Shown here: positions 62,301 to 64,000 of the stretch, piece after piece | Numbering within the stretch: the stretch's first letter is position 1 | How the letters are laid out: every line of letters starts with the position of its first letter | NCBI GenBank assembly: GCA_008933995.1 | Contig: WARS01000126.1 | Coordinates: 1-64,000, forward strand | Reading direction: 5' to 3' | Length of the DNA stretch: 64,000 nucleotides | Source: Datnioides undecimradiatus | Taxonomy: Eukaryota > Chordata > Actinopteri > Lobotiformes > Datnioididae | Made by a program: the position numbers and the translations under genes | Notes under the pieces: generated by a model | Told to the model about the DNA's origin: nothing | Databases searched by the model: none | The model's input: only the letters and a program-made list of their open reading frames with translations

Positions 62301-64000
62301 AGTCATTCCTGTCAGCGGGGGGCGGGTGGATGACTGACACCAGCCTCTCATGGTACGAGACAGCAAATCCAAACAAATAGAAACACCATGCTGGTTAAAG
62401 CAGGCTGCTGAGAGCTGGGATGTGGTGGATGCAAGAAGTCATCTCAGGTGATGCTCAGGACACACACACGCTTACCTGAAGATATTATAACACAGCTTTA
62501 CAGGCACATGCTTTGGAGATACGTGCCTGGATGTTCTGACTCTATCTGATTGTTTTAACATTATTATTATCATTATCTAAACTACTGTACAGCAGCAGGA
62601 TCAATGTTCTTCCAGCTGTCAAATGCTAGCATGCTAACATACCTAACCCATATGAACATGGATGTATTTACTGCTAAACATCAGCTGGTTAGCATCTGAG
62701 CATGCACAGGTGCATTTAGCACCACTCAGGTAAACCGACTGAGGTGCTGGCACGGCTGCAGACTCTTGTCTTGTTATTTATTGTTATTAACAAACCCACA
62801 TGTGAGTCGATAAACAGATGTTAAATTCATGTTACTGTCATTTGCATCGTGCATCAAGTCCTGATGGATGAGCTCATGCTGTGGATTTCTGATTAGTGCC
62901 ATGTTTGAGGTCCAGATATTGTTGGTGGATCAGATTTGACCTCTGTTTGCTGACCAGGACCATTTAACAGTGTAAAGTCTGTGTTGCTTTGAGCAAAGGT
63001 TACACATTGTTAAACTAGTTTAACCATTGTTTAACCATTTACATCAGGCTGCATCTCTTGTTTCTGAGTTTATGGATTAAGGCCTTGGTTTGTGATCATG
63101 GACACCTTATAGAGCATTATCCAGCTCATAATACGGTCAGTTGATCAAGACAAAAATGCCAATTAATTCATGTTTTCGTGCATGTTGCAATGAACATCAA
63201 ATGTTTTTCAGAAACTCCTTTTACCTGGTAACACCTGAGCTAATAACTGAACAGTCATTACCATCCCATCAGGTTCTTATGCACTGGAAACATTGACTGC
63301 TCCGGTAAATAGGACAAACCTTAGATATGCTTATCCTGCTCAGTTTGAAAAAGACCTCACTGCCATGAAGACAGGGTGGAGAATATGAAGATGCACAACT
63401 CAGCCACACGACTCAGGACTTAAACGTGTCATGAAGATCAGGGATTCCTGCTCTTTACTGGAGGAATCATTGTGATTTATGAATTAGATTTGCTGCCCTG
63501 TGCTAGAAGTTGTGTGTATTGTGAGATGTTCCATGCATTTAAAATTCAAAGACAATATTCAAATACCAATAAATGTCCATTGAATCGAATGCACAGCCTG
63601 CAGGCAGTCAGAATGGAGTATGTTAGGGGACGTGTTCTGCTGTACCCTGTTTAACTCCACAGATGTTGCTGGTCAGTTTGCTGCTCTGGGTTTTCTTTGT
63701 CAGAGGAGAATCAGACAGCACATCATTTCTCAGCACATTAGGCCAGTCAGTTTCCAGGCACTCGTATGATCTGTAATGCTGTCTGCTGGGTTGAGGGGAG
63801 GGCCGTCAATCGATAAAAGCCTTTCTCATCTACTCATCTCTTTATTTCCAAGCTGCCAGACTCCGCCGGACTGTCACAGTCGGCATTCGACAAACACGAC
63901 AAACACACAGCTGGAGGGCGGACGCACTCCTCATGGCTGCTGCTACTGGTTGCTTTACTCCTGTTCCTCCTGGCCGATGGACTGTTCAGCTTGTCCTACC
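59382..64000 (+). other. prkcz: prkcz intron 5, partial
   Basis: It begins with GTGAGT and runs to the edge of the window. AT-rich with no recognised repeats. No C1-continuation exon (RAYCGQC-type wording) was found. The last 150 bases hold an unassigned open frame. Confidence 0.7.
63853..64000 (+). CDS. Unassigned open frame with membrane helix, partial
   Basis: After a pyrimidine-rich stretch and AAG (63850-63852) the + strand is open to the window edge for 49 codons. It starts LPDSAGLSQSAFDKHDKH and then has a hydrophobic run WLLLLVALLLFLLADGLF (about residues 28-45), a plausible transmembrane helix or signal anchor. There is no Met in frame; the frame is open back to a TAA at 63814. It could be an internal exon of a nested or alternative transcript. 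It does not resemble any part of PKC-zeta and I do not recognise it. The open frame could also be chance. Confidence 0.25.
   Translation, partial: MPDSAGLSQSAFDKHDKHTAGGRTHSSWLLLLVALLLFLLADGLFSLSY

Noticed and set aside
1..64000. Prokaryotic or phage systems, CRISPR arrays, integrons
   Set aside because: The window is a spliced vertebrate gene with fish repeats. No regularly spaced identical repeats and no operon-like packing exist.

Overview
This is vertebrate nuclear DNA, almost certainly from a ray-finned (teleost) fish. Evidence: GT-AG split exons, tens of kilobases of AT-rich intron, many dinucleotide microsatellites, and typical fish repeats (an L2-type LINE with a TTGAA-repeat tail, a Tc1-like transposase relic, a tRNA-derived SINE). 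There are no bacterial operons, ribosome binding sites or CRISPR arrays.

The one gene I can identify firmly is the 5' half of the atypical protein kinase C zeta gene (prkcz) on the + strand. Five coding exons join in consistent phase: 5244-5314, 10379-10500, 15648-15737, 16090-16140 and 59296-59381. They encode the full PB1 domain (exons 1-4), then the pseudosubstrate and the first residues of the C1 zinc finger (exon 5). The rest of C1 and the kinase domain lie beyond the right edge. A CpG-rich promoter with an ETS-type site precedes exon 1.

Intron 4 is about 43 kb and is the most interesting region. It holds (a) a polypurine/CA-rich candidate non-coding first exon ending in a good donor at 21332, placed where mammals have the internal PKM-zeta promoter; (b) a GC-rich candidate promoter and coding first exon at about 48550-48822, whose short reading frame ends in the phase needed to join exon 5, predicting an aPKC without PB1; and (c) an ATG inside the polypyrimidine tract of exon 5 that reads in frame into exon 5. 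A motif match for CTCF lies about 420 bp before candidate (b), facing another match at 2804.

Left of prkcz (1-4860) there is a possible small minus-strand gene (exons near 1499-1540, 1166-1249 and 558-698, with a poly(A) signal near 420) and a degenerate LINE (about 3190-4285). Intron 1 is mostly featureless. Intron 2 carries an old LINE 3' end and, next to it, a 5'-truncated L2-type LINE with an unbroken 767-codon reverse transcriptase frame. Intron 4 also carries a LINE tail on the minus strand, a LINE 3' relic, a Tc1 relic, a SINE, a SINE-like element and a fish interspersed repeat near 55 kb. The last 150 bp hold an open frame with a predicted membrane helix that I cannot assign.
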